Made by a program: the position numbers and the translations under genes. The notes beneath the pieces were generated by a model. The model was not told where the DNA came from and ran no database searches. It saw nothing but the letters and a program-made list of their open reading frames with translations. A stretch of 64,000 nt of DNA from Saccharothrix espanaensis DSM 44229. GTDB lineage: Bacteria; Actinomycetota; Actinomycetes; Mycobacteriales; Pseudonocardiaceae. The stretch covers positions 2,480,001 to 2,544,000 of the forward strand of contig NC_019673.1 of NCBI RefSeq assembly GCF_000328705.1, given 5' to 3'. Below are positions 28,415 through 37,051 of this stretch, piece by piece; the first letter of the stretch is position 1, and the number at the start of each line of letters is the position of its first letter.

Positions 28415-29344
28415 GTGAGTCGAAAACGCAGTCTGCGCCTGGTGGTCGTGCTGCTCGCCCTGACCTTGGGTCCGGGCACGGCGGCCGCCGCCACGCCCAC
28501 CGCCACCGCCGAACCGTACTGCTACGACGAACCGTCGTCGCAGACGGCGAGCGTGAGCGACCTGAAAGCGTCGTTCACCTCCGCGAACTGGATGCAGACC
28601 CTCCAGGCCGTGTACAAGCGGCGCTGGCCCAGCGGGGAGGCGCTGGCCATCGCGCAGGCCAAGGACAAGTACTGGAACCAGTTCGTGAACAAGTCCAGCT
28701 TCGACGCCTTCGCCGAGTCGATGATGGTCGCGATCCACGAGGAGACCCACATGTGGGACCTCGACCCGGCGCGGACCCGGTGGAACGTGCACACCGCCGC
28801 GTGGATCAACGCCTCCCGCCAGGCGACCGTGGTGCCGCTGCACGACGGCTTCGCCCGCAAGGAGATCATCCCGCTGATCCGGGACAAGTACTCCGACTCG
28901 ATGGACGGCATCTACCTGCGCGACCGGACCCAGGGCGACTACCACCTCCAGGGCGTGATGGCCGAGCTGAACGCGGGCCTGACCGGCCTGCCGGCCGCGA
29001 CCGTGCTCCAGGAGTTCATCAAGGGCGTCGGGGCGAGCAACGCCCGGGACATCGCGGCGACCAACCTGCGCTACCTGCTGCTGTACCTGCGGGTGGCCAA
29101 GGACAAGCACCCGGCGTACTGGGCGAAGATCAAGAACGAGCCCAAGCTGCGCGACCTCGTGCTCACCCAGTTCCTGCGCACCGCCTACTGGCTGGAGAAG
29201 TCCGCGCCGTACGGCAGCAAGCTGGGCGGCCCGAACGCCGACCGGATCACCGCGACCAACTACGCGCCGGAGAACATCTCGATCCTGGAGGAGTTCACCG
29301 GCAGGCGGGTGCGCGTCGACACCCAGAAGCACTGCACGCTCTGA
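28415..29344 (+). CDS. Secreted putative zinc peptidase (HEETH motif), uncharacterised
   Basis: 309 residues from GTG at 28415 with GAGG 6 nt upstream; the open frame above is not protein-like. The signal peptide LVVVLLALTLGPGTAAAA is cut near ATPTA. The mature helical protein carries SMMVAIHEETHMWDLD: His108, Glu109 and His112 form an HExxH zinc motif, with GVMAELNAGLTGLP later as a candidate third-ligand helix. No named peptidase family fits what I can see. A perfect 17-bp-arm hairpin terminator follows. Its neighbours are protease and XRE genes. Confidence 0.7.
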   Translation: MSRKRSLRLVVVLLALTLGPGTAAAATPTATAEPYCYDEPSSQTASVSDLKASFTSANWMQTLQAVYKRRWPSGEALAIAQAKDKYWNQFVNKSSFDAFAESMMVAIHEETHMWDLDPARTRWNVHTAAWINASRQATVVPLHDGFARKEIIPLIRDKYSDSMDGIYLRDRTQGDYHLQGVMAELNAGLTGLPAATVLQEFIKGVGASNARDIAATNLRYLLLYLRVAKDKHPAYWAKIKNEPKLRDLVLTQFLRTAYWLEKSAPYGSKLGGPNADRITATNYAPENISILEEFTGRRVRVDTQKHCTL

Positions 29345-29366
29345 CCCACTGTCCACTGTGGAGCTT

Positions 29367-29405
29367 GAGGCGTTCGGTGCCGGCCCCTCCGGCACCGAAC
29401 GCCTC
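29367..29405 (+). terminator. Hairpin terminator after the HEETH protein gene
   Basis: Perfect 17-bp arms (29367-29383 and 29389-29405) with loop CCCCT, 22 bp after the stop. Confidence 0.85.
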
Positions 29406-29698
29406 GGCGCGTCCCCGGCAGGTTCGTCGCCGGCAGGTTCGGTCCTGGTCGGGTCCGGTCACTGGCAGGTTCGTGCCGGCGGGCGTGCCGCAGGGCGCTC
29501 CCGGGGCGCTCCCGGGGCGACGACCGCCCCGGCGACGACTCCCGCGCCCGAGGGCCACACCCCGGCGCACGAGCCGCTGGTGTCGGCCGCCGTCGACCGG
29601 GTGTTCCAGGTGTACCTGAACGGCCTGGCCACTACGTCGTGACCGTTTCGCCAGACTGACCCACGGCTGGCTCGACCGCCAGGACCGCTGGCCCAGGT
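29406..29698. other. Repeat-bearing spacer with a possible gene remnant
   Basis: CCGGCAGGTTCG-like units recur three times between ~29416 and 29484. A plus-strand frame ending at 29642 reads HEPLVSAAVDRVFQVYLNGL near its end with coding-like third-base bias, but the part before it is low-complexity. It may be the 3' scrap of a lost gene; I see no start or family. Confidence 0.3.
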
Positions 29699-30589
29699 TC
29701 AGGTCCACTCCCAGCGCACGCCGTACATGCCGGACTTCACGTCCTGCGCGGCCACCAGCGCGCTGCGCCGGTCGACCAGGCTGATCTCCCGGTCGGCGCG
29801 GGGCTGCGACCAGGTCGGTGCCTCGAAGCGGTGGCAGCGAATGGGCAGCATGGTCTGGTCGAAGCTCACCTGGAGCACGTAGAGCGCCACCGGCGTGGTG
29901 AACGCCCGGAAGTACTCGCGGTCGAACACCGGCTGGCCCATGATCGACCGGTACTCCAGCGAGAACACCTCGCCGGACCGGTAGGAGCGTTCCAGCAGCA
30001 GTTCCGCGCCGACCACCCGGCGGGCGTGGTCGCGGCGCACCCGGCCGAGCCGGCAGCGGTCGACGGCCTCGGTGCGGACCAGGTCCAGGTCGTCCGCCGA
30101 GTCGGCGAAGTTCACCGAGAAGCAGCGGCTCACGCCGTCCCGCACGGCTTCCGCGACGGACCGGGTGCGGACTTCGCGCAACGTCCGGTCCGGATTGACC
30201 CGGACGTGTTCCTCGACGTAGAGCAGGCGTATTCCGTCGAACTTCTCCGGACTGATCTGGTCGACGAGTTCGGCCACCGCGGCGGATTGCGGCAGCACGT
30301 CGGAACGGGGGTGGCCGGCGGTGTGCCGGCCGCGCGGCCGGCGCGGTCCGAGCAGGGTGATCAGCGCACCGGACTCCAAGCCGAGCAGCACTTCCAATTC
30401 GGTGACCGCGCGCAACGAGCCGGGGCGTTCCGGCCGGTTCGTGCCGGATTGCCAACTGCTCAACGCGGCCACCGAAACCGGTGTGCCGCGCCGGGTAAGC
30501 CTGGCCTGCACGGCCTGCAACGTCAATCCGCTGGCCCGGATGGCGCAGCGCAACGCACCGCTGAACGTCGCACCGGCGTTCGTTCCCAT
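29699..30589 (-). CDS. XRE-type DNA-binding regulator with large C-terminal domain (paralogue 2)
   Basis: 296 residues from ATG at 30587-30589 with GGAGG well placed upstream. HTH at ~10-75: LRCAIRASGLTLQAVQARL, GTPVSVAALSSWQSGTNRPER. The C-terminal beta-rich domain ends in VKSGMYGVRWEWT, matching the ending of the paralogue at 15416-16309. In both copies the regulator is read away from a secreted metalloprotease: here snapalysin at 30881 on the other strand, with the HEETH protein gene on its far side. Likely autoregulated and controlling the neighbouring protease; this is inference from gene arrangement. Confidence 0.8.
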   Translation of the reverse strand: MGTNAGATFSGALRCAIRASGLTLQAVQARLTRRGTPVSVAALSSWQSGTNRPERPGSLRAVTELEVLLGLESGALITLLGPRRPRGRHTAGHPRSDVLPQSAAVAELVDQISPEKFDGIRLLYVEEHVRVNPDRTLREVRTRSVAEAVRDGVSRCFSVNFADSADDLDLVRTEAVDRCRLGRVRRDHARRVVGAELLLERSYRSGEVFSLEYRSIMGQPVFDREYFRAFTTPVALYVLQVSFDQTMLPIRCHRFEAPTWSQPRADREISLVDRRSALVAAQDVKSGMYGVRWEWT

Positions 30590-30880
30590 GCCACACCTCC
30601 GACCGCGCCCGTGGCCCCGGGCCGCACCCGGAATTACAGGGATTTTCCAGGAAGTGGCCCGGCGTCGCCTGGAAATCCTATCCCACCAGCACTTCCCGGA
30701 TCACCGGCCGACCGGCCGTACGGGGAGTCCACCAGGCGGTGCGCGGCGCACTTGTGAACGGGCACCCGCCCAGTACGGTGAAGCTGTCCTGCTTTCCGAT
30801 CGGTGAAAGGCCCTTTCCCCGTGCCGATCGGTAATTCGCCCTGCGGGTCGACTTCTCCCCTGTCAGAACGGAGTTGACAA

Positions 30881-31444
30881 TTGCTTCGCAGAATTCTCGC
30901 CGCAGCCGTCGGGGTCACCCTGTCGACGCTCGCGCTCGCCGCGCCGGCCGTCGCCGCCCCGGTGCAGATCCAAGCCCGCAACATCACCGTCAGCGGTGGC
31001 GGTGAGTACGCCTCGTACGTGCCGCAGGCGATCCAGATCTGGAACAGCCGGGTGCCCAACATCCGGATGTCGCAGGTTTCCAGCGGCGGCAACATCCAGA
31101 TCTCGGTGACCAGCGGCGGCGGTTCGCGCGCCTCCATCGGCCACGGCTCGGGCTGGATCATCCTGGACCGCGTCCAGATCAACCAGGGCTACTCGCCGCT
31201 GCGGGTGGTCGCCCACGAGATGGGCCACTCACTCGGGTTGCGCGACAACTACAACCGCGACTGCAACATCCTGATGTCCGGCGGCAGCGCGGGCACGCAG
31301 TGCCGCAACCCCAACCCCAGCGCGGGTGAGGCGAACTGGGTCAACCAGAGCTTCGCGGGTGGCTTCCGGGCCGAGCGCTCCGGCCCGATCGAGTGGGCCG
31401 TGGACTCGTGGCCGGCACCGGCGGAGGCGCTCAGCGCCGCGTGA
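30881..31444 (+). CDS. Snapalysin-type (M7) secreted metalloprotease, copy 1
   Basis: 187 residues from TTG at 30881, supported by GGAG 7 nt upstream and a signal peptide beginning there (LAAAVGVTLSTLALAAPAVA). The HEMGHSLGLRD motif at residues 112-122 is the HExxHxxGxxD signature of snapalysins, with Asp as third zinc ligand. NILMSGGSAGTQCRNPNPSAGEANWVN follows the family pattern in shortened form. Small extracellular neutral protease of actinomycetes. It has four mature-domain features in common with the copy at 55438-56007 but low overall identity by eye. Confidence 0.9.
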   Translation: MLRRILAAAVGVTLSTLALAAPAVAAPVQIQARNITVSGGGEYASYVPQAIQIWNSRVPNIRMSQVSSGGNIQISVTSGGGSRASIGHGSGWIILDRVQINQGYSPLRVVAHEMGHSLGLRDNYNRDCNILMSGGSAGTQCRNPNPSAGEANWVNQSFAGGFRAERSGPIEWAVDSWPAPAEALSAA

Positions 31445-31504
31445 CGCGACGTGCCCGGCACCGCAGGGACCGGGCGGGCTGAAGGGTCACGCACCCTCGC
31501 CGGT

Positions 31505-31540
31505 GTGCGGGTGGACGGTATCGCGGCCGTCCACCCGCAC
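31505..31540. terminator. Bidirectional hairpin between snapalysin and aminopeptidase P genes
   Basis: Perfect 14-bp arms (31505-31518 and 31527-31540) with an 8-nt loop, located between two convergent genes (stops at 31444 and 31561). Confidence 0.8.
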
Positions 31541-31560
31541 ATCCCCGGCACGCCTGGGTG

Positions 31561-32967
31561 TCAGCCCTGTCCCGACACCCAGGCGCCGATGCCGTCCGCC
31601 GTGGTGGGGAGTCCGGCGGACAGCACCTCGGCCCCGGTGGCGGTCACCACCAGGTCGTCCTCGATCCGCACGCCGATGCCGCGCAACTCCGGCGGCAGCG
31701 TCAGGTCGCCGGGGTGGAAGTACAGGCCCGGCTCGACGGTCAACGCCATCCCCTGCTCCAGCACGCCTTCCTGGTACGCCTCCGGCCGTGACCGGGCGCA
31801 GTCGTGCACGTCCAGGCCGAGGAAGTGGCCGGTGCCGCAGACGATGTAGCGGCGGTGGTGCTGGCCGTCGCGGTCCAGCGCCTTGTCCACCGACACCGGC
31901 AGCAGGCCCCAGTCGTGCAGGCCCTCCGCCAGGACGCGCATCGCGGTGTCGTGGAACGCCCGGAAGTCGTTGCCCGGCCGCACTTGCGCCAGCGCGGCCA
32001 CGTGCGCGTCGTGCACCAGGTCGTACACCCCCCGTTGCGCCTCGCTGAACTCGCCGGACACGGGGAAGGTGCGCGTCACGTCGGCGGTGTACAGCGTGGT
32101 CGCCTCCACGCCCGCGTCGAGCAGCAGCAGGTCGTCCTCGCGGACCGCGCCGTCGCACCGGGTCCAGTGCAGCACCGGGGAGTTCGCCCCGGCGGCCACG
32201 ATCGAGGCGTAACCCGGACCGTTGCCGGCCGTGCGCGCCCGCCGGTCGAACGTCCCCTGCAGCCACCGCTCCCCGCCGCCGCGCACGGCCGTCCCCAGTT
32301 CCCGTGCCACATCGGCGAAACCGTCGACGGTCGCGGCGACGGCGGCCCGCAACTGGCCGACCTCCCAGTCGTCCTTGATCCGGCGCAGTTCCGCGAGCAC
32401 CCGGCGCAGGTCGGCGCTCGGCCCGCCGGCCAGCGCGTCGAGCAGGGGGTCCCGGCCGCCGGACAACGTCGCCGGGTGCCGGCCGCGCAGCCCGCGCGGC
32501 AACTCCTCCAGCGGCCGGCAGGGCAGGCCCAGCGCCCGTTCCCACTCGGCCGGGCCGGGCACCGCGCCGACCCAGAACGGGCTGCGGTCGGCGTCGGCGA
32601 AGAAGTCGACCTCGTGCGCGTCGGCCGGTGTGGGCAGATAGAGCACCGTGTCGTGGCCGGCCGCCGAGGGCTGCATCACCAGCACCGCGCCCTCCGCGCG
32701 GAAACCGGTCAGCCACACGAAGTCGGTGTCCGCGCGGAAGTCGTGGAACGTGTCGTGGGACCGCACCGAGGGCCGTCCGGCGGCCAGCGCCAGGCGTCGT
32801 CCGGGGAACGCGGCGGAGAGCCGGTCCCGGTGCGCGGCGGCGGCCTCGGCGGCACCCGGCACGAGGTCGGCGCGGACGTCCGGATCGGCCCAGCCGTCCC
32901 GGACCCAGGTGCGGAACCCGTCCGCTTCGGCCGGCTTCGCCAGGTCCCGGCGGGTGCGGTTGTTCAT
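31561..32967 (-). CDS. pepP: Xaa-Pro aminopeptidase (M24B, aminopeptidase P family)
   Basis: 468 residues from ATG at 32965-32967 with AAGGGA upstream. The N-terminal AMP_N domain includes FRADTDFVWLTGF. The pita-bread catalytic domain shows the dimetal site residues: LLLLDAGVEATTLYTADVTRTFP (two Asp), GTGHFLGLDVHD (His), MALTVEPGLYFHP (Glu) and GIGVRIEDDLVVT (Glu). Removes N-terminal residues preceding proline; cytoplasmic, with no signal peptide. It is divergent from a LysR regulator at 33100, 132 bp away, which may control it. Confidence 0.93.
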   Translation of the reverse strand: MNNRTRRDLAKPAEADGFRTWVRDGWADPDVRADLVPGAAEAAAAHRDRLSAAFPGRRLALAAGRPSVRSHDTFHDFRADTDFVWLTGFRAEGAVLVMQPSAAGHDTVLYLPTPADAHEVDFFADADRSPFWVGAVPGPAEWERALGLPCRPLEELPRGLRGRHPATLSGGRDPLLDALAGGPSADLRRVLAELRRIKDDWEVGQLRAAVAATVDGFADVARELGTAVRGGGERWLQGTFDRRARTAGNGPGYASIVAAGANSPVLHWTRCDGAVREDDLLLLDAGVEATTLYTADVTRTFPVSGEFSEAQRGVYDLVHDAHVAALAQVRPGNDFRAFHDTAMRVLAEGLHDWGLLPVSVDKALDRDGQHHRRYIVCGTGHFLGLDVHDCARSRPEAYQEGVLEQGMALTVEPGLYFHPGDLTLPPELRGIGVRIEDDLVVTATGAEVLSAGLPTTADGIGAWVSGQG

Positions 32968-33099
32968 CGGTTCCCTTGTCGCCGTGGTGATTGCGCGGAA
33001 TTGCGCGGTTCATTTCCGCAAAAACGCTTCGCCTGTCCCGGTGATGGTGCCCGCGCAACGCCCTTGGCGGGTAATCCCGAACGGCTATAGGGTCGTGCT

Positions 33100-34053
33100 A
33101 TGGACCTGGAGATCCGGCACCTGCGGGCCATGTGCGCCATCGCCGACGCGGGCAGCGTGTCCCGGGCGGCGGCCCGGCTCGGCATCTCCCAGCCGTCCCT
33201 GACGACCCTGCTCCAGCGGGTGGAACGGCTGGTCGGAGGCCAGTTGTTCGACCGCAGCCGGACCGGCGTGACTCCCACCGAACTGGGCGACCGGGTGCTG
33301 CGCCGGGCCCGTCTGCTGCTGGTCGAGCTCGATTCGTTCGGCGCCGACCTGACCGGCGGCGGCGACGGTCCGATCCGGTTCGGCACGGTGCACATGGAAT
33401 GCGTGGCGACGCTCTACGAACGCCTCGACAGGGGTTTGCCGGAGGACGACATCTCGTTGCACGTCGACCCGTCCGCGACCGCGCTCGCGCAATCGCTCGC
33501 GCACGGCCACCTCGACGCGGCGGTGATCGGAATCTCCGAGGACCAGGACATCGCGCTGGACCGCGACCTCGCCCAGCGCATCCTGCTGCCGTGGGTGCCG
33601 GTGTTCGTGGCGCTGTCCGCGGGGCACCCGCTGGCCCGCGCCGCCGAGGTCGACCTGGCCGACCTGGCCGACGAGGCGTGGATCGGCCCGCCGGGCGCGG
33701 AGGACGGCTCGCTGGCCGCCCTGCGCGCGGCGTGCCGCAAGGCCGGTTTCAGCCCGCAGATCAGGTTCGAGGTGCCCAGCGGCGGCGGCCGGCAGCTCAT
33801 CGCGGCGGGCAAGGCCGTGCAGCTGGTCGAGCCGACCTCGTCGGGCGGTCCCGGCCTGGTGGTCCGGCCGCTGGTGGGGGAACCGCTGCGGTTGCGGCTG
33901 GTGCTGGCCTGGCGGCGGCAGCGGGTGGACTGGGACCGGGCGAACCGGATGTACGCCGAGGTGGCCAGGGCGTACACCGAGCACGCCCTGGCCAGCCCGT
34001 CGTTCCGGCCGTGGTGGGAGGCGCACCGCGAGGTGCACCCGCCGATCGGCTGA
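33100..34053 (+). CDS. LysR-family transcriptional regulator
   Basis: 317 residues. N-terminal winged HTH: MDLEIRHLRAMCAIADAGSV, AARLGISQPSLTTLLQRVE, LFDRSRTGVTPTELG. C-terminal periplasmic-binding-like effector domain with actinobacterial features (AVQLVEPTS). It is divergent from pepP. Co-inducer unknown. Confidence 0.88.
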   Translation: MDLEIRHLRAMCAIADAGSVSRAAARLGISQPSLTTLLQRVERLVGGQLFDRSRTGVTPTELGDRVLRRARLLLVELDSFGADLTGGGDGPIRFGTVHMECVATLYERLDRGLPEDDISLHVDPSATALAQSLAHGHLDAAVIGISEDQDIALDRDLAQRILLPWVPVFVALSAGHPLARAAEVDLADLADEAWIGPPGAEDGSLAALRAACRKAGFSPQIRFEVPSGGGRQLIAAGKAVQLVEPTSSGGPGLVVRPLVGEPLRLRLVLAWRRQRVDWDRANRMYAEVARAYTEHALASPSFRPWWEAHREVHPPIG

Positions 34054-34069
34054 GACCGGTACCGGGTTC

Positions 34070-36556
34070 CTAGTACCGGGTGGTGACGGTGACCCCCGAG
34101 CACGCGGCTTCGCCCTTGAGGCTGACGTAGGCGTACCCGGCGGCCGGATCGGCGACGGTGATCGACTCGGTGTTGCCGGCGGCCGTGGAGCGGTGCGTCG
34201 CGGTGGCCGCGGTCGCCCACGAACTGCCGCTGTAGAACAGGTCGCAGTTGCCGGTGCCGCCGGACGCGGTGATCCGCAACGACGTCGTGCCGGCCGGCAG
34301 CGGCAGGTACAGGTAGTCGTAGCCGGAGTCGGTCGCGGAACGGTTGGCGCGCCCGCAATCACGGCCCAGTTCCCGCGTGTCGGACCCGGTGCACGCGGTG
34401 GTGCCGCTGATCGTCACGGACTTGGTGGCGGTGGCCGTCGCGCCGCCGTTGTCGGTCACGGTGAGGCGGACGGTGTAGGTGCCATCGGCGGTGTAGGTGT
34501 GGCTGGGTGCGGCGGTCGTGGCCGCGGTGCCGTCACCGAAGTCCCAGCGCCGCGCGGAGATCGTGCCGTCCGGGTCGGTGGAGCGGTCGGCGAACGCCAC
34601 CACGCGGCCGCTCGCGGTGGCGGTGAAGTCGGCGACCGGCGGGCTGTTGGTCGGCGTGCCGCCGCCGCACGAGCCCGCCGCGCACGCGGAAAGCCAGGCG
34701 TACCAGTCGTTGTCGTAGCGGGTGCCGATCGTGGACTTGAGGTAGGTGCGGGCGGCGGTCCAGTTCCCGGTCCGGTAGTAGCCGAGCACGCGCGCCACGT
34801 CGGCCGGGTGCGACTGGAGCAGGTACCGCACGGCGAGGTAGCCCCAGCGGTAGATCCGATTGGTGTCGTGCGAGTACGTGGTGTCGAACAACGTGCTCAG
34901 CGCGTACGTCCGGCGACCGGCCTCGGTGATCGCCGCGTCGTAGGAGACGTTGCGGTAGTGGTAGGAGATGTACTCGCCGAAGCCCTCGACCCACCAGATG
35001 GTCGGCGTGGTCATGCCGGCGTTGAAGTCGCCGTGCATGTCGAAGCGGCCGTCGAGGTAGTGCGTGTACTCGTGGTTGAGGTTCCAGATCTCGAACGCCG
35101 GCCGCAGCCACTCCGCCTCGTAGGCGATGAACCGCGCCTGGTTGCCCGCTGCCGACGGGTCGCCTTCCAGGTACATGCCGCCGTTGTTGGTGTCGATGCC
35201 CCACATCGCGCCGGCGTAGGTCTGGTAGTCGGTGCTGGAGTTGTAGGCGATCACCTCCAACGCGGTGTTGCCGTCACCGGCCACCGGCCCCGGATCGTCG
35301 ACCACGCGGTGGAAGTAGGCGTCCTGGGAGAGCAGGCTCGCGCACGTGCGCGACAGCTCGTCGGCGGACATCTGCTGCGCGCGGATCCGCAACGTCGAGC
35401 TGCACGTGTGGTTGATCGGCAGGACCGCTGCCGCGAGCCGGTTGGGCAAGTCGCACGTGTCGTAGTACGCGCAGTTCGCCTTGTCGTACGAGTCGGTCAT
35501 CTCCGCGACCCCGACCCACAGCGGGGCGGTCGCGCCGGTGACCGACGACCTGCCCAGCAGCGCTTTGGCCTGCGGGCGAACCTTCGCCTGCAAGGCCGTG
35601 TGCTGGAGGAACCGGCCGAGTTCGCGCCCGGCGTTGGAGGTGAGGTAGCTCCGGTCGCCGGAGAGCAGGTCGAGGTGGTTGGTCGCGAAGCCCTGGAGGG
35701 TGTCCACCACGCTCGGGTCGCGCTGCACGGCCGTCACGAACTCGGGCACCTGGTGGCCCCGGAACAACACCGTGTACACGTTGTTGACCGCGTTGAGCAT
35801 CCACCACGAACCGTCGTAGGAAGCGTTGTAGCCGTTGAGGAGCCGCTTCACCACGTACAGGTAACGTGCGTTCTGCTGGGAGCTGTCGATCAGCGTGACC
35901 GCTTCGGACAACGTCTCGCCGTTGGCGTCGTTGACGTCGAACGCCCGCGGATTGGCGAAGAAACTGTCCAAACCGGACTGGACGGCCGCGCGGAGCGTCG
36001 GGCCGTACGAGCCGACCACGGACTCGTTGTACCACTGGACGTAGTAGCCGGCGCGCAGGTAAAGGGCGAGCTGCGCGGTACCCGTGGAGTTGTTGCCCGG
36101 GTAGGCGGAACCGTTGTCCCGCAGACCGTAGGCCACGCTGGTCATCTGCGCCTCGCGGAACGCGTTGTAGGCGTCCGTGCCGGTCAGGTTGAACAACGTG
36201 TTGACGCAGTCGGTGGTGGATGACCGGATCTGCGCGACCAACGCGGATCCCGTCTTGCCGGTGAAGTCGGCGGTGTTGCACGCGGCGGCTCGTGCCGAGG
36301 GGCGGGCAGGCTGCTCGGGTGCGCCGTAGTCGCGGCGCAGCTCGTCCTTCGAGGCCGACAGTGGGGCCCGCTCGTCGATCGGGAGCCGCTGCTGCCCAGT
36401 CTTGTTCTGGCCAGTCTTGTCTTGCCCGGTCTTGTTCTGTACCGCGTGGTTCTGTGTCGCGGGGTTGTCTGGTACGGCTTGCGCCGGGACGGCGGTGGTC
36501 AACGCGGTGACGGCCGCCAGCAGGGAGGCACATCGTCGGAAACGTGCGAACGCCAT
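34070..36556 (-). CDS. Secreted M9 collagenase with PKD and C-terminal prepeptidase/collagen-binding domain
   Basis: 828 residues from ATG at 36554-36556 with AAGGA 8 nt upstream and a signal peptide (LLAAVTALTTAVPAQA) just after. A short KTGQ-type repeat (three copies) follows the signal. An M9N-like activator region (LYLRAGYYVQWYNES, GRELGRFLQHTAL) precedes the M9 peptidase domain with NLNHEYTHYLDGRFDMHG (HEYTH zinc motif) and WWVEGFGEYISYHY carrying the downstream Glu. Then come a PKD domain (WDFGDGTAATTAAPSHTY) and a bacterial PPC/collagen-binding-like domain (YLYLPLPAGTTSLRI, GNCDLFY). Degrades collagen-like triple helices outside the cell. Convergent with LysR. Confidence 0.93.
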   Translation of the reverse strand: MAFARFRRCASLLAAVTALTTAVPAQAVPDNPATQNHAVQNKTGQDKTGQNKTGQQRLPIDERAPLSASKDELRRDYGAPEQPARPSARAAACNTADFTGKTGSALVAQIRSSTTDCVNTLFNLTGTDAYNAFREAQMTSVAYGLRDNGSAYPGNNSTGTAQLALYLRAGYYVQWYNESVVGSYGPTLRAAVQSGLDSFFANPRAFDVNDANGETLSEAVTLIDSSQQNARYLYVVKRLLNGYNASYDGSWWMLNAVNNVYTVLFRGHQVPEFVTAVQRDPSVVDTLQGFATNHLDLLSGDRSYLTSNAGRELGRFLQHTALQAKVRPQAKALLGRSSVTGATAPLWVGVAEMTDSYDKANCAYYDTCDLPNRLAAAVLPINHTCSSTLRIRAQQMSADELSRTCASLLSQDAYFHRVVDDPGPVAGDGNTALEVIAYNSSTDYQTYAGAMWGIDTNNGGMYLEGDPSAAGNQARFIAYEAEWLRPAFEIWNLNHEYTHYLDGRFDMHGDFNAGMTTPTIWWVEGFGEYISYHYRNVSYDAAITEAGRRTYALSTLFDTTYSHDTNRIYRWGYLAVRYLLQSHPADVARVLGYYRTGNWTAARTYLKSTIGTRYDNDWYAWLSACAAGSCGGGTPTNSPPVADFTATASGRVVAFADRSTDPDGTISARRWDFGDGTAATTAAPSHTYTADGTYTVRLTVTDNGGATATATKSVTISGTTACTGSDTRELGRDCGRANRSATDSGYDYLYLPLPAGTTSLRITASGGTGNCDLFYSGSSWATAATATHRSTAAGNTESITVADPAAGYAYVSLKGEAACSGVTVTTRY

Positions 36557-36712
36557 GGGTTTCGTCCTTCGCGGGTGGGCCGCGCACGGGATCTGCGCCG
36601 GCTGAGGGGCAGGGAACCGCTCTGGGCGCAGCGTCACACAGCCCGACAACCCGTGGTCATGCCAACCGTCGATAGCCCCGGCCTATGGCAGGCCCGGCGT
36701 CCCCTGGCGCGG

Positions 36713-36928
36713 TCAGCCGGCGAACAGCAGCGACGCGACGACCGGGGCCAGGTACACCAGCGGGAACGGGACGTGGCCGAACGAGCGGGCCCGCAGCACG
36801 GTGACCACGGCCCCGGTGAAGTACGCGATCAGCCTGACCACCCACGTCGCGCGGAAGAAGACCGAACCCGCCGAGAAGGTCGCCAGGAACGCGGCGACGG
36901 CGGTGACGACGACGTGGGTGGTGCTCAT
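36713..36928 (-). CDS. DoxX-like small membrane protein, apparently internally shortened
   Basis: 71 residues from ATG at 36926-36928. The N-terminal half (VVVTAVAAFLATFSAGSVFF) resembles the first TM of DoxX_2-type proteins, and the C-terminal half (YFTGAVVTVLRARSFGHVPF) matches the conserved last part. The two middle TMs of the family (about 40-45 residues) are absent, as if removed by an in-frame deletion. Directly upstream is a very large perfect inverted repeat that abuts the start codon. Function unknown. Confidence 0.6.
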   Translation of the reverse strand: MSTTHVVVTAVAAFLATFSAGSVFFRATWVVRLIAYFTGAVVTVLRARSFGHVPFPLVYLAPVVASLLFAG

Positions 36929-36985
36929 GGGAGGCGCTCCGTCAGGGCTGTCCCGCTCTGGCACAGCCCTGACGGAGCGCCTCCC
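36929..36985 (-). repeat. Perfect inverted repeat (23-bp arms) immediately upstream of the DoxX-like gene
   Basis: Arms 36929-36951 and 36963-36985 are exact reverse complements with an 11-nt loop. The repeat touches the ATG of the minus-strand gene and contains the only Shine-Dalgarno-like sequence (GGAG ~10 nt before the ATG) inside the stem. It could terminate the upstream P-loop gene, block translation of the DoxX-like gene, or both. Confidence 0.85.
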
Positions 36986-37051
36986 GCGAATGTGACCGCC
37001 GACCGAAGGGCTTCCTGTTCTCCCAGCTCAGAACGCTGTCGGGGGCGGTAT

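Noticed and set aside
30874-30879. TTGACA as a -35 box for snapalysin
   Set aside because: It lies between the ribosome binding site and the TTG start, so it cannot drive this gene.
34053-34090. Terminator between LysR and the M9 collagenase gene
   Set aside because: Only a direct repeat of GTACCGGGT is present; no stable hairpin arms were found in the 16-bp gap.
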